Part shown: one piece after another, positions 24,239 through 33,764 of the stretch
Layout: every line of letters starts with the position of its first letter
Position numbering within the stretch: position 1 is the stretch's first letter
Source: Halobacterium jilantaiense
GTDB taxonomy: Archaea; Halobacteriota; Halobacteria; Halobacteriales; Halobacteriaceae
Length of the DNA: 64,000 nt
Assembly (NCBI RefSeq): GCF_900110535.1
Contig: NZ_FOJA01000001.1
Location: 248,001-312,000, forward strand
Direction: 5' to 3'
Notes under the pieces: model-generated
What the model saw: the letters and a program-made list of their open reading frames with translations, nothing else
What the model was told of the DNA's origin: nothing
Database searches by the model: none
Made by a program: the position numbers and the translations under genes

Positions 24239-24433
24239 TCAGGCTGACGCTTCCTCCCGCATGTCCGGCGGCAGGAGGTTCGGGATGCCGTCCTCGACGG
24301 GGTAGGTCTCCCCGCAGTCCGTACACGTCAGCGTCCCCGCCATCACCTCACCGTCCTCCTCCGCGTCCACGTCCAGTTCCAGGTCGTGTTTGTCCAGCGG
24401 ACAGCAGATGATGTCCATCAGGTCCTCTTTCAT
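24239..24433 (-). CDS. Trm112-family methyltransferase activator
   Basis: The 64-residue protein has the Trm112 zinc-ribbon-like pattern: MDIICCPLDKHDLEL at the N-terminus and TLTCTDCGETYPVEDGIPNLLPPDM at the C-terminus. Archaeal Trm112 binds and stabilises several SAM-dependent methyltransferases for tRNA, rRNA and release factor. It lies between purA and the DUF7524-like gene, all on the minus strand, with an 83 nt gap from purA. No methyltransferase partner is adjacent. Confidence 0.9.
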   Translation of the reverse strand: MKEDLMDIICCPLDKHDLELDVDAEEDGEVMAGTLTCTDCGETYPVEDGIPNLLPPDMREEASA

Positions 24434-24516
24434 ACCTCGTGCGTAGCGGCCGCCCGGCAAAAACGTGCGGGTTCCGGGCCGGTGGTGACCGTTCCGGGAA
24501 CGAGTTGGGGTCGCAG

Positions 24517-25839
24517 TTACTCGAAGGGGTTGTGCCGAACGATGGACTCCTCGCGGCCGGGGCCGACGCCCAGCACGTAGGCGGGGGTGTCGAGTTCGTC
24601 CTCGACGTACTCGACGTACGCCTGTGCTTCGCTCGGGAGGGCGTCGTAGCCCTGCTCTGAGACCGTCTCCGGGTCGAACTCCGCCCAGCCGTCGAACGTC
24701 TTCAGGACGGGCTCGCACTCGCCCCAGTCCTCGGTCGTCGCGGGCAGCGTCTCGATGGTCTCGCCGTCGCGCTCGTAAGCGTGCCCGACTTTCACCTCGT
24801 CGATGCCCGCGAGCACGTCGAGGTGGTTGATGGCGATGCCGGTGAAGCCGCTGACGCGCGCGGCGTGCCGGAGCATCGGGATGTCGAGCCAGCCGACGCG
24901 GCGCGGCCGGCCGGTGACGGTGCCGTACTCGCCGCCCTCGTCGCGGATGTACTCGGCGAGGTCGCCGTCCAGCTCGGTCGGCATCGGGCCGCTTCCGACG
25001 CGGGAGAGGTACCCCTTCACGATGCCGACGACCTCGCCCTGCCCGACGGTCGTCGGGCCGAGGCCGGACCCAGTGGCGGCGTAGCCCGCCGTCGGGTTCG
25101 AGGACGTGACGTACGGGAAGTTCCCGTGGTCGATGTCGAGGCTGGTGCCCTGTGCGCCTTCCAGCATCACTTCGTCGCCGTCCGCGATGCGGTCGGCGAG
25201 GTAGTCGCCGGCGTTCACCGCGAGGTCCTCCTCGCGGATGCGGTCGGCGTACGCCAGACACTGCTCGAAGACCTCGTCGAAGTCGAACGCGCCGTCCGCG
25301 TCCTCGGCGTCGAAGCCGTAGACGTCCTCGTAGATGGCGCGCTTGGCGTCCACGAGGTACTCCAGGCGCTCGCGCAGCGCGTCCTCGTTCAGGAGGTCGC
25401 CGACGCGGACGCCGCGGCGGCCGACCTTGTCCTCGTACGTCGGCCCGATGCCGCGGCCCGTCGTCCCGATTTCTTGGTCGGAGTCAGCCTTCGCGGCCTC
25501 CTCGGCACCGTCGAGCTCGCGGTGGAACGGCAGGATGACGTGGGCGCGCTTCGCGAGGCGGACGTCCGGGTCGAGGCCGCGCTCGCGGAGCGCGTCGACC
25601 TCCTCGAACAGCGTCTCGGGGTTCACGACGCAGCCGTTGCCGAGCACGCCGGTCTTCCCGCGCACGACTCCGGAGGGGACCAGCGAGAGCTTGTACTCCT
25701 CGCCGCCGGCGACAACGGTGTGCCCGGCGTTGTCGCCGCCCTGATACCGGACGACGACGTCGGCGGCGTCGCCGAACAGGTCGACGACTCCGCCCTTGCC
25801 TTCGTCACCCAACTGAGCGCCGACGATAGTGACGGTCAT
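24517..25839 (-). CDS. purA: Adenylosuccinate synthetase
   Basis: The 440-residue enzyme joins IMP and aspartate using GTP in AMP synthesis. It has VGAQLGDEGKGGVVDLFG (residues 6-23, P-loop-like), GGDNAGHTVV (about 35-44), IGTTGRGIGPTYEDK (about 125-139) and GAQGTSLDIDHGNFPYVTSS (about 225-244). The length is normal. ATG 25839 is where homology begins. It is divergent from a winged-helix gene across about 200 nt that carries the promoters. Confidence 0.97.
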   Translation of the reverse strand: MTVTIVGAQLGDEGKGGVVDLFGDAADVVVRYQGGDNAGHTVVAGGEEYKLSLVPSGVVRGKTGVLGNGCVVNPETLFEEVDALRERGLDPDVRLAKRAHVILPFHRELDGAEEAAKADSDQEIGTTGRGIGPTYEDKVGRRGVRVGDLLNEDALRERLEYLVDAKRAIYEDVYGFDAEDADGAFDFDEVFEQCLAYADRIREEDLAVNAGDYLADRIADGDEVMLEGAQGTSLDIDHGNFPYVTSSNPTAGYAATGSGLGPTTVGQGEVVGIVKGYLSRVGSGPMPTELDGDLAEYIRDEGGEYGTVTGRPRRVGWLDIPMLRHAARVSGFTGIAINHLDVLAGIDEVKVGHAYERDGETIETLPATTEDWGECEPVLKTFDGWAEFDPETVSEQGYDALPSEAQAYVEYVEDELDTPAYVLGVGPGREESIVRHNPFE

Positions 25840-26009
25840 ACCCGACGATTCACCCACAGTCGTGATACCGGTTACGGTCTCCCCGCTCAAAGTGTCCACG
25901 AACACGCACACTCGGACGGCGAATCCCGCGTCTCGTGCCGGAGCGCAATCGTTAATTGCTAGCACCCGCATAGTCCGATGCGACGCGATTCTCGCCCGCT
26001 GGTGTGACA

Positions 26010-26018
26010 ACCTTTAAA
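26010..26018 (+). promoter_or_regulatory. TATA element (CTTTAAAGG) for the winged-helix gene
   Basis: CTTTAAAGG lies about 33 nt before ATG 26047 and matches the haloarchaeal TATA pattern. It marks the plus-strand promoter in the intergenic region shared with purA. Confidence 0.6.
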
Positions 26019-26046
26019 GGCCCGCCCTGACAAGTTAACAAACGTC

Positions 26047-26349
26047 ATGATAGACCGGCTTGAGAAGGAAGTCGACATGCTGGAGCGGCATCTGCAGGTC
26101 CTCCGGATGGTCATCGAGAACGAGCCCATCGGCATCGTCAAGATGTCCAACGAGACGGGCTACCCGCACCACAAGGTCCGGTACTCGCTGCGCGTCCTCG
26201 AAGAGGAGAACCTCATCGAGCCGTCCAGCCAGGGTGCCATCACCACCGAACGCACCCACGAGTTCGTCGAAGAACTCGACGGGAAAGTCGACGAGATCAT
26301 CGACAAGATGGAGTCGATGAAGATCGACGCCGCCGCGGAAGCCGAGTAA
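26047..26349 (+). CDS. Conserved archaeal winged-helix regulator
   Basis: The 100-residue protein starts with a short coiled region (MIDRLEKEVDMLERHLQVL), continues with a winged helix (VKMSNETGYPHHKVRYSLRVLEEENLIEP, about residues 32-60; recognition helix around HHKVRYSLRVL), and ends with a second amphipathic helix (FVEELDGKVDEIIDKMESM). The helices suggest a dimer. This protein type is conserved in euryarchaea, but its targets are unknown. A clear TATA element precedes it. Confidence 0.8.
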   Translation: MIDRLEKEVDMLERHLQVLRMVIENEPIGIVKMSNETGYPHHKVRYSLRVLEEENLIEPSSQGAITTERTHEFVEELDGKVDEIIDKMESMKIDAAAEAE

Positions 26350-26400
26350 CTCGCTTTCTGCTTTCTGCGTTCGTGAACCGCCCAGTGCGGGCGTCGCTGT

Positions 26401-28512
26401 TCAGAGCTCCGGGACGGTGAGGTGGAACGCGTCGTTCCGGTCCTCGACCAGACACAGGTGGTAGCCGGCCTTCCGGCCCACCTTCACGAAGCTCTCTCTG
26501 TCGCTCCGCGAGAGGAAGCCGCCGCCGCTGGTCTCCTCGTCTGCGGTTTCGAGCGCAGCCGGCTCGAAGAACGACCCCGTGACGTACATCGCCGCCGAGA
26601 GGTCGTCGCTGCCCTCCCGGATGGCAGTCGCGTCCGAGACGAGCGCGTCCATCTGGTCGCCCGTCACCGGGTCGCGGCCCGTGTTCACGTCCGCGACCAC
26701 GAGCGGATTCCCCATGCGGTCCCGAAGCACCACGTCGAACGTCCGCGAGACCGACGTCTCCTCGTCGGGTTCGACGTCGACGGTGCCGTTGAGCTCCGCG
26801 CGGTCGACCCGCGGCAGCGCCTCGTAGAGGTCCGAGAGCCCCGACTGGTGGCCGGAGTCCCTGACCTCGTAGGGGAGCGCGCGCACTGCCCACGACACGA
26901 ATTGGTAGACGGTCGTGTCGTGGAGGTAGGACTCGAACGGCTCGCCGTCGACGGTCGCCGACTCGGCGTCGAACTGCGTGTGATGGTCGATGCGGAGGTT
27001 CTCGTTGACCGCGTCGGGGTCCGTCGACCGGTCGAGTTCGTCCAGCGTCGGCTGCCCCTTCGAGTCGTAGCGCACGAAGAGGTTCGTGCCCGAGAGCGCG
27101 TCCACCGCGTTCAGGTCCGTCGCCGACGGCTCCGTGTCGCTGCTCGCGTCGGCGGCTTCCATCGCGGACAGTTCGGCTTCGAGGTCCTCGATTTCCGCCT
27201 GCAGGTCGCCGCGCTCGGACTCCAGCGCTTCGACGCGTTCCTGCAGGTCGTCTCGTTCCCCCTCCAGAGCGTCGATGCGCTCGCTGGCCGCCTGGAGTTT
27301 CTGCTCGCGCTGCTTGACCGCCTGCTTCAGCTTCTCGACGGTGGACTTGCCGCCAGTCCGGGACTGCGAGCGCTTCGTCCGCGCCCCGGCGGACGTGTTC
27401 GCGCTCCGGGAGCGACTCGACCCCGAGGACGACGCACTGCTCGCGTCGTCGCCGTCGCTGCCGCCCTCGCTGTCGCCGGGGTCGATAGTCGGCACCGATG
27501 TCGTCTTCCGCCACTCTCGTTCCTCGTCGAAGGCCTGTTCGCCCTCCTGGGTCGCCGTTCCGCCGTCGTTGGCGGCGACTGACTCGCTCTCGGTGGCGGC
27601 CCCACGGGCCTCGCTCTCGGCGGTAGCTCCGCGCGACCCGGCAGCGCGCGTCTGCTCCGCGTTGGCGGTCGACTCTCGGGACGAAGACGGCTGGCGGGTC
27701 GGCTCGGACGCGTCGGTCGAACGACTGTTCGGACTACCGGACGCCCGGGGCTCCGAGTTGGACGCCTCGGCCTCCGCGCGCGGCTGGCTCCGGGTCGCGG
27801 ACTCGTCGCCGGCAGCGTCCTCGCGTGGCTCGTCGTCTTGGCCCTCCTCCGTGTCTCCAGTGGACAGCGCCGTACTGGCGTCCGCCTCGCCGGCGGCCTC
27901 GTCGTCCGCGTCGGTCGCGGACGGCGTCTCCGCGTCGCTCTGACCCTCCGACTCGTCTCCGCGCTCGTCGTCGAGCGGCGGGAGTTCGGTGACGCTCACC
28001 GGTGTCTTCAACACTTCGTAGACGCCCACCTCGTCGTCGGCCCGCTCGAAGGCCTCGTCGCCGGTGATCAGCTCCTCGCTGGCACCGACGAACGCCGCGC
28101 TCATCGACCGGCCGCCGTAGTACACCACGTAGTAGTCGCCGGAGAGGACGTTCTCCGAGAGTTCGATGTAGCCCGTGAAGTTCGCGTCGGAGAGCGTCTC
28201 GCTCGCCTCCGACAGCGGCGTGTCGTTCGTGTAGTACTTCGCCTGCGTCTCCCCGCCGCGTTCCTGCATCGAGTACAGCAACACGAGCGACTCGTGGGGT
28301 GCCTCGTAGACCGTGCCGTCGGCGTCGACGACGTCCTCGACCTCGCCCCCGAAGACCCCGACGACGCGGCCGTTCAACAGGAACAGCCACGTCGCCCCGA
28401 CGGACACCGCGCCCGAGAAGTCCGCGTCCGCGAGCTCGTGGAGTTCCCGGACTCCGCCCGTGAACGGCCGGGAGCCCCAGTTCTCCACTCGCTCGACAAT
28501 TCGTGCCTGCAT
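26401..28512 (-). CDS. DUF7527 family protein with disordered linker and coiled coil
   Basis: The 703-residue protein has an N-terminal domain (about 1-175, VENWGSRPFTGGVRELHELADADFSGAV onward) resembling a roadblock- or DUF4388-like sensor, a long acidic Ser/Thr/Glu/Ala linker (about 180-370), a coiled coil (KLKQAVKQREQKLQAASERI to about 460), and a C-terminal alpha/beta domain (about 480-703) with DVVLRDRMGNPLVVADVN, which recalls nuclease- or restriction-like folds without clear catalytic residues. I associate this architecture with DUF7527. Partners are unknown. The linker is strongly acidic, as expected in a salt-in cytoplasm. Confidence 0.65.
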   Translation of the reverse strand: MQARIVERVENWGSRPFTGGVRELHELADADFSGAVSVGATWLFLLNGRVVGVFGGEVEDVVDADGTVYEAPHESLVLLYSMQERGGETQAKYYTNDTPLSEASETLSDANFTGYIELSENVLSGDYYVVYYGGRSMSAAFVGASEELITGDEAFERADDEVGVYEVLKTPVSVTELPPLDDERGDESEGQSDAETPSATDADDEAAGEADASTALSTGDTEEGQDDEPREDAAGDESATRSQPRAEAEASNSEPRASGSPNSRSTDASEPTRQPSSSRESTANAEQTRAAGSRGATAESEARGAATESESVAANDGGTATQEGEQAFDEEREWRKTTSVPTIDPGDSEGGSDGDDASSASSSGSSRSRSANTSAGARTKRSQSRTGGKSTVEKLKQAVKQREQKLQAASERIDALEGERDDLQERVEALESERGDLQAEIEDLEAELSAMEAADASSDTEPSATDLNAVDALSGTNLFVRYDSKGQPTLDELDRSTDPDAVNENLRIDHHTQFDAESATVDGEPFESYLHDTTVYQFVSWAVRALPYEVRDSGHQSGLSDLYEALPRVDRAELNGTVDVEPDEETSVSRTFDVVLRDRMGNPLVVADVNTGRDPVTGDQMDALVSDATAIREGSDDLSAAMYVTGSFFEPAALETADEETSGGGFLSRSDRESFVKVGRKAGYHLCLVEDRNDAFHLTVPEL

Positions 28513-28612
28513 GTGCGGGAGAATGCGAGGGGCGCGTATAAGCCTTTTCGGGCCGGACGAGCGGCTCAGAACGTGTCTCGCAGTAACAGCGACGACCGCA
28601 GTTCGGGGCCGG

Positions 28613-28891
28613 CTACAGCTGGTTCGAGGCGTCGTCTGCGAGCTCCTCCATCCGCTTGCTGATACGGCCGGCGCTGGAGAACTCGTCTTCGCTCATGGCC
28701 GCGGCAAGCGCGTTCCCGAGCAGGAAGACTGCGTGTTTGTGCTCGCTCTTGGACTTGTGGACGTGCGAGGGTTCGACTTCGAGTTCCTCGTAGGCGGCGA
28801 ACGCGTCTTCGCCGACGTGGTCGAAACCGAGGAACTGGTCTTTGATGTCGACCATCTGTTCGTGCAGTTCGAGGAGCTCGTCCTTGTGCAT
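28613..28891 (-). CDS. UPF0058 family protein
   Basis: The 92-residue helical protein starts MHKDELLELHEQMVDIKDQF and has AYEELEVEPSHVHKSKSEHKHAVFLLG, the UPF0058 pattern with repeated His and Lys. The family is widespread in euryarchaea and its function is unknown. It sits 55 nt downstream of the RHH gene on the same strand. Confidence 0.85.
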   Translation of the reverse strand: MHKDELLELHEQMVDIKDQFLGFDHVGEDAFAAYEELEVEPSHVHKSKSEHKHAVFLLGNALAAAMSEDEFSSAGRISKRMEELADDASNQL

Positions 28892-28946
28892 TGGGTCAGC
28901 GTAAGGAATTCGTGGTTTTAAGCGTTCTCCGGGACCGGTTCACACG

Positions 28947-29168
28947 CTAGAAGACGTACTCGTCGTCGTGCCCCATCATGCCGCCTTCGTTCTCGAAGCC
29001 GACGCCCTCCTCCTCCTCGTCGCTGGGGCCGCTGGTCTTGTAGGCACGAATCCCCGAGGACAGCAGCTGTTCGACAGCCTCCTCCCGGCTCACGAACTCG
29101 CCCTGCTCGACGAGCTGGGCGATCTGCATCTCGATCTGGTCGGGGATGTTGATTTCGACGGTGGGCAT
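28947..29168 (-). CDS. Ribbon-helix-helix protein
   Basis: The 73-residue protein begins MPTVEINIPDQIEMQIAQLV, the beta-strand and first helix of a CopG/MetJ-type domain, followed by GEFVSREEAVEQLLSSGIRAY as second helix. The acidic and Gly/Met-rich tail (EEEEGVGFENEGGMMG) is probably flexible. It should bind DNA as a dimer. The downstream UPF0058 gene is likely in the same operon, so autoregulation is plausible. Confidence 0.8.
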   Translation of the reverse strand: MPTVEINIPDQIEMQIAQLVEQGEFVSREEAVEQLLSSGIRAYKTSGPSDEEEEGVGFENEGGMMGHDDEYVF

Positions 29169-29332
29169 CGTAACGGGAGAGGCTTCGACGCCTCCATTGA
29201 TAAGCCTGACGGGGGGACATTCTTCAGGTAAGCAAAAGTGAACTACGCGAACCGCGAACTCCCGTTGGCGTTTCGCGAGTCTGGAGTCGGCGTTCCGGCA
29301 GGAATACGTGTCCGGGGGCGCTACAGTCGGCT

Positions 29333-29929
29333 ATGACTGTCGACGACGTAACCGACCTCTACCGGGAGTTCGGCGACGACCGACTGCCGCCCGGCCAGCG
29401 AGAGACCTCGAAGTTCCCCGTGCTCTCGAAGGGCGACACCCCGAGCTGGGACCCGGAGACGTGGGAGTTCACCGTCACGGGGGCCGTCGAAGACGAGCTC
29501 TCGCTGTCCTACGACGAGTTCCGGGACCTCGACACCGTCACGCAGCGTCAGGACTTCCACTGCGTCACCGGCTGGTCGAAACTCGACTGCGAGTTCACGG
29601 GCGTCTCGTTCACACACCTCGCGGAACTCGCAGGCGTCGAGCCCGACGCCGTCCACGTCATGTTCCACGCGCTCGACGGGTACACGACGAACCTCCCGCT
29701 GGAGGACTGCATGCGCGACGAGGTGCTGTTCACGTGGGCGTTCGACGGCGACGACCTCGCGCCCGAACACGGCGGTCCGCTGCGGGTCGTCACCCCGCAC
29801 AAGTACGCCTACAAGGGCGCGAAGTGGGTGGACGGCGTCGAGTTCCTCACTGAACCCGAGCGCGGCTACTGGGAGAAGCGCGGCTACTCGAACACGGCCG
29901 ACCCGTGGGACGAGCAGCGGTACAGCTAG
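29333..29929 (+). CDS. Molybdopterin-dependent (sulfite-oxidase-like) oxidoreductase domain protein
   Basis: The 198-residue protein is a stand-alone oxidoreductase molybdopterin-binding domain: FTVTGAVEDELSLSYDEFRDL, QRQDFHCVTGWSK (Cys near residue 78 would coordinate molybdenum), VHVMFHALDGYTTNLPLEDC and GGPLRVVTPHKYAYKGAKWV, as in YuiH/YedY-like proteins. The R-x-x-C context is DFHCVTGWS, typical of the cytosolic group. No Tat signal is present, so it should act in the cytoplasm. The substrate is unknown. No molybdopterin genes are adjacent. Confidence 0.85.
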   Translation: MTVDDVTDLYREFGDDRLPPGQRETSKFPVLSKGDTPSWDPETWEFTVTGAVEDELSLSYDEFRDLDTVTQRQDFHCVTGWSKLDCEFTGVSFTHLAELAGVEPDAVHVMFHALDGYTTNLPLEDCMRDEVLFTWAFDGDDLAPEHGGPLRVVTPHKYAYKGAKWVDGVEFLTEPERGYWEKRGYSNTADPWDEQRYS

Positions 29930-29973
29930 CCCGAAGAACAGGCTATTTGGCGCGGCAGTCCTAACGGGCGGTA

Positions 29974-31299
29974 ATGAGTTCGCTTGCCGGGGAGACGACC
30001 GCTGACGGGCCGGTCGTCGCCAGGAGCTGCCGGGTCGCCGACGTCTCCTACCGGGCGTTCCTCGCTGCGCGGGACGCGCCCGGATTCCACTGGGCCGACC
30101 CCGACGGCCTCGAGGTGTCGGGGGCCGGCACCGCGGCCGCCGTGACGGCGTCTGGCGAGGACCGCTTCGCGACCGTGCGGGCGTGGGCCGACGACCTCTT
30201 CGACGCCGTCGACTACGACGGCCCGGAGGCCGCTCGTCCCCGTCTCCTCGGCGGGTTCGCGTTCTTCGACGACCACGAGCCGGGCGCACCCTGGACCGGG
30301 TTCCCGGCCGCCCAGTTCGTGCTGCCGGAGTGCCAGCTCGCGAGCGTCGGCGACGAGACGTGGCTGACGGTGGCTCGCGCCGGCGAGGACGCGACCGCGG
30401 CGGGCGTCGAGCGCGCGCTCGCCGACGCACGAGAGGCCGTCGAGTCGCTGCCCGCGATGCGGCCGAGCGGCCCCCGTCCCGGGGTCTCGGGGACCACGCC
30501 GACGCCGGGCAGAGACGAGTGGACGACCGGGGTGCGTGACGCGCTCGCCCGCATCGAGGCCGGCGACCTCCGGAAGGTCGTGTTGGCGACGGCGCTGCGC
30601 GCCGACCTCGACGCGCCGGTCGACCCCCGCGACCTGCTCGAACGCCTGCGACAGCGGTACTCGCAGTGCTTCCGGTTCCTCGTCGCCCCGACCGAGTCCG
30701 CGGCGTTCCTCGGCGCGACCCCGGAGCGCCTCGCCACGCTCCGCGACGGCCGCGTGGAGACAGTGGCGCTGGCCGGCTCCGTCGGCCGCGGCGACTCGCC
30801 GGCCGAGGACGCCCGGCTCGCCGAACGGCTCCGCGAGAGCGACAAACTCCGCCACGAGCAGGGCGTCGTCGTCGACACCATCGCGCGCCGGCTGGAGGAA
30901 CTCGGCGAGGTCGCCGTCGGCGACCGCGGCGTCCGCACGCTGTCGAACATCCAGCACCTGGAGACGCCCATCTCGGCCGCCGTCGGCGAGGAAACGCACG
31001 TTCTCGACGTGGTGGCGACGCTGCACCCGACGCCCGCCGTCAACGGCCTGCCGCCCGCGGCCGCGCTCGACACCATCCGGGAGACGGAGGCGTTCGAGCG
31101 CGGCTGGTACGCCGCGCCCGTGGGCTGGTTCGACGCCGACGGCGACGGCACGTTCGGTGTGGGACTGCGGTCGGCCGTCGCGAGCGGCGACTCGGTGACG
31201 CTGTTCGCGGGCAACGGCATCGTCGCCGACAGCGACCCCGACGACGAGTGGGACGAAGTCCAGCTCAAGTACCGACCCGTCCTCGACGAGCTGGAATGA
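29974..31299 (+). CDS. menF: Isochorismate synthase
   Basis: The 441-residue chorismate-binding enzyme converts chorismate to isochorismate, the first step to menaquinone. The C-terminal domain has [68 protein letters not shown] with the metal-binding Glu, and [19 protein letters not shown]. Its stop overlaps the menD start (ATGA), which supports a menaquinone role over salicylate or siderophore synthesis. Confidence 0.93.
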   Translation: MSSLAGETTADGPVVARSCRVADVSYRAFLAARDAPGFHWADPDGLEVSGAGTAAAVTASGEDRFATVRAWADDLFDAVDYDGPEAARPRLLGGFAFFDDHEPGAPWTGFPAAQFVLPECQLASVGDETWLTVARAGEDATAAGVERALADAREAVESLPAMRPSGPRPGVSGTTPTPGRDEWTTGVRDALARIEAGDLRKVVLATALRADLDAPVDPRDLLERLRQRYSQCFRFLVAPTESAAFLGATPERLATLRDGRVETVALAGSVGRGDSPAEDARLAERLRESDKLRHEQGVVVDTIARRLEELGEVAVGDRGVRTLSNIQHLETPISAAVGEETHVLDVVATLHPTPAVNGLPPAAALDTIRETEAFERGWYAAPVGWFDADGDGTFGVGLRSAVASGDSVTLFAGNGIVADSDPDDEWDEVQLKYRPVLDELE

Positions 31300-33047
31300 C
31301 GGTCCCGAACCGGAACACCCTCTGGGGGCGCGCCGTCGCCGAGGAGCTCGCGCGAGCCGGCGTCGACGGCGTCTGCGTCTGCCCGGGCAGCCGGTCGACG
31401 CCGCTGACGGTCGCCGTCGACGCCCACGACGACCTCACGGTGTACTCGCACCTCGACGAGCGCTCGGCGGCGTTCTTCGCGCTCGGCCGCGGGAAGCGCA
31501 CTGGCGAACCGACGGCCGTCGTCACCACGTCTGGGACCGCCACCGCGAACCTCCACCCGGCTGTGATGGAAGCGAATCAGGCCCGCGTCCCGCTGCTCGT
31601 GTTGACCGCCGACCGCCCGCCGGAACTCCGGGATTCGGGCGCGAACCAGACCGTCGACCAGCAGAAGCTCTACGGGGACGCTGTCCGGCACTACCGGGAC
31701 CTCCCAGAGCCCGAGGCCGACGACCGGAAGCTGCGCTCGCTGCGGACGGCCGTCTGTCGGGCCGTCGGCGAGACGACGGGCGCGAACCCCGGCCCGGTCC
31801 ACCTGAACGCCCCGTTCCGGAAGCCCCTGGAGCCGACCGAGGTGCCGGGCGACGTGCCCGAGGGTTTCGCCGACGACCACCCGCTCGCTGCGAGCGGGCG
31901 GGACGGTCGGCCGTTCGTGTCGGTCGACCACGCACTGGCCACCCCGCGAGCGTCGACGCTCGACGCGCTGGCCGACGCGGCCGGGAACGCCGACCGCGGC
32001 CTGCTCGTCGCCGGCCCCGATGACGGCGGGCTCTCTGCCGACGCCGCGAGCGCGCTTGCTGACGCGACCGGCTTCCCCCTGTTCGCCGACCCGCTCTCGG
32101 ACCTGCGATTCGGCCCGCACGTCGCGGACGCGCCGGTCGTCGGCGGCTACGACGGCCTGCTCGCGACGGACGCGCCCGCGCTCGACCCGGAGCCGGAGTT
32201 CGTCCTGCGGTTCGGAGCCTCTCCGACCTCGAAGCCGCTCCGGAAGGCCCTCGCGGCCAGCGACGCCCGGCAGGTCGTCGTGGACCCGGCCGGTGAGTGG
32301 CGGGAGGCCGAGTTCACGGCCGCCGACCTCGTCGTCGCCGACCCGGACGAGACGGCCCGCGCACTCGCCGACCGCGTCGAATCTGGGCCCGGAGCCTGGA
32401 CCGAGCGCGTCCTCGACCGGGAGGCCGACTACTGGCAGACGGTCGCGGCGTTCGAACCCGACGCGTTCCTCGAAGGCGACGTGTCCCGCGTGGTCGCCGC
32501 TGACGCGCCCGACCCGGCGACGGTGTTCGTCTCGAACAGCATGCCGGTCCGGGACTTCGACCGCTTCGCCGAGCCCCGCAGCGCCGACCTCACCGTGCTC
32601 GGGAACCGCGGCGCGTCGGGCATCGACGGCGTCGTCTCCTCGGCGCTGGGTGCCGGCAGCGCGACCGACGAGCCGCTGGTCGTGCTGACCGGCGACCTCG
32701 CGTACTACCACGACTCGAACGGCCTGCTCGCACTGGAGCGCTGCGGCGTCGACGCGACGGTCGTGCTCGTGAACAACGACGGGGGCGGCATCTTCCACAT
32801 GCTCCCAATCGAGTCCTTCGACCCGCCGTTCACGGGCCAGTTCAAGACCCCTCACGGCCTGGACTTCGCGCCGACCGGCGACACCTACGACTTGGAGTTC
32901 GCGCGCGTCGAGTCAGTCGACGGCTTCCGCACGGCGTACCGGGACTCCGTGGGCGCGCCCGGGACGCAGGTCATCGAGGTGGAGACCGACGCCGCCGCGA
33001 GCCACCGGGAGCGCGAGCGCCTCCAGTCAGCCGTCGGCGAGCGCTGA
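31296..33047 (+). CDS. menD: 2-succinyl-5-enolpyruvyl-6-hydroxy-3-cyclohexene-1-carboxylate synthase
   Basis: The 583-residue thiamine-diphosphate enzyme adds a succinyl semialdehyde unit from 2-oxoglutarate to isochorismate. The N-terminal domain has VCVCPGSRSTPLTVAV and LDERSAAFFALGRGKRTG with the cofactor-activating Glu, and the C-terminal domain has GNRGASGIDGVVSSALG and LTGDLAYYHDSNGLL followed by VNNDGGGIFHML (diphosphate and Mg binding, about residues 470-510). ATG 31296 overlaps the menF stop. The 3' end overlaps the convergent gene at 33027 by 21 nt. Confidence 0.95.
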   Translation: MTVPNRNTLWGRAVAEELARAGVDGVCVCPGSRSTPLTVAVDAHDDLTVYSHLDERSAAFFALGRGKRTGEPTAVVTTSGTATANLHPAVMEANQARVPLLVLTADRPPELRDSGANQTVDQQKLYGDAVRHYRDLPEPEADDRKLRSLRTAVCRAVGETTGANPGPVHLNAPFRKPLEPTEVPGDVPEGFADDHPLAASGRDGRPFVSVDHALATPRASTLDALADAAGNADRGLLVAGPDDGGLSADAASALADATGFPLFADPLSDLRFGPHVADAPVVGGYDGLLATDAPALDPEPEFVLRFGASPTSKPLRKALAASDARQVVVDPAGEWREAEFTAADLVVADPDETARALADRVESGPGAWTERVLDREADYWQTVAAFEPDAFLEGDVSRVVAADAPDPATVFVSNSMPVRDFDRFAEPRSADLTVLGNRGASGIDGVVSSALGAGSATDEPLVVLTGDLAYYHDSNGLLALERCGVDATVVLVNNDGGGIFHMLPIESFDPPFTGQFKTPHGLDFAPTGDTYDLEFARVESVDGFRTAYRDSVGAPGTQVIEVETDAAASHRERERLQSAVGER

Positions 33048-33689
33048 CCGCACGATGGCGGCCGCGAGCGCGCCCCCGAGCCCGAACACGACGGCGTAGG
33101 CGGCGGTGTGGAGGGCGACCGTGACGGGGTCCGGTGCGACCGCCAGTGCGGCGACGCCGAGGCTGCGCTCGTAGCTGGCGGCGCGGAACGCGACGAGGGC
33201 GGCCGCCACGTAGCCCGCGGCGACCGCGACGCCCGGCTGCCACGCCCGGGAGAGCCGGTCGACGCCGGCGAGTCCGACGACAGCAACGCCGGCCGCGAAG
33301 AGGACGACCGGTGGCAGGTACGCGAGGAAGTCACTCCAGACGGACAGCGACTGGACGTCGACGGTCCGCCGGGCGGTGTTCCCGAACGCCTCGGCGTCGA
33401 CCCGGAGCGGAATCCGGTGGCTCGCGTACGTGACCCACGCGACGACCTGTGTCGGGTCGGGCTCCAGCCAGTCAGCGATGCCCGAGAGCACGCGGCCGGC
33501 GTCAGAGCCGAACGCCGCGGCGAGCGCGTCCGCGAAGTCGGGCTCGCGGGCGGCCCGGTCGCGCTGCTGGAGGGCCGTCACGCCGAACACCGCGGCGAAG
33601 CCGAGCGCGCCGGCGACGAGGCCGGCGGCCGCCGCGAGCCAGCCGTCTGTCCCACTCGACCCGTCCGCCGTCGCCCGGTCAGCGTCCAT
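33027..33689 (-). CDS. Multi-pass membrane protein (DUF7978-like)
   Basis: The 220-residue protein has about five hydrophobic segments (GWLAAAAGLVAGALGFAAVF, then ones near residues 110, 135, 155 and 195), with a loop containing DWLEPDPTQVVAWVTYASHRIPLRVD between the first two. I associate this with haloarchaeal DUF7978; no function is known. It lies antiparallel between menD, which it overlaps by 21 nt, and menB. ATG 33689 is chosen because the further upstream frame is antisense to menB. Confidence 0.6.
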   Translation of the reverse strand: MDADRATADGSSGTDGWLAAAAGLVAGALGFAAVFGVTALQQRDRAAREPDFADALAAAFGSDAGRVLSGIADWLEPDPTQVVAWVTYASHRIPLRVDAEAFGNTARRTVDVQSLSVWSDFLAYLPPVVLFAAGVAVVGLAGVDRLSRAWQPGVAVAAGYVAAALVAFRAASYERSLGVAALAVAPDPVTVALHTAAYAVVFGLGGALAAAIVRSALADG

Positions 33690-33764
33690 ACGCTCGGGTC
33701 GTTGCCGGCCCACTTCAGGCTGCGGGTGGGAACCCTTTTGCGCGCGCCGGCCGACCGCTCCGGT

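Noticed and set aside
30213-32855. An 880-codon minus-strand frame across menF and menD
   Set aside because: Antisense to two enzymes with complete motifs; the translation has no recognisable domain.
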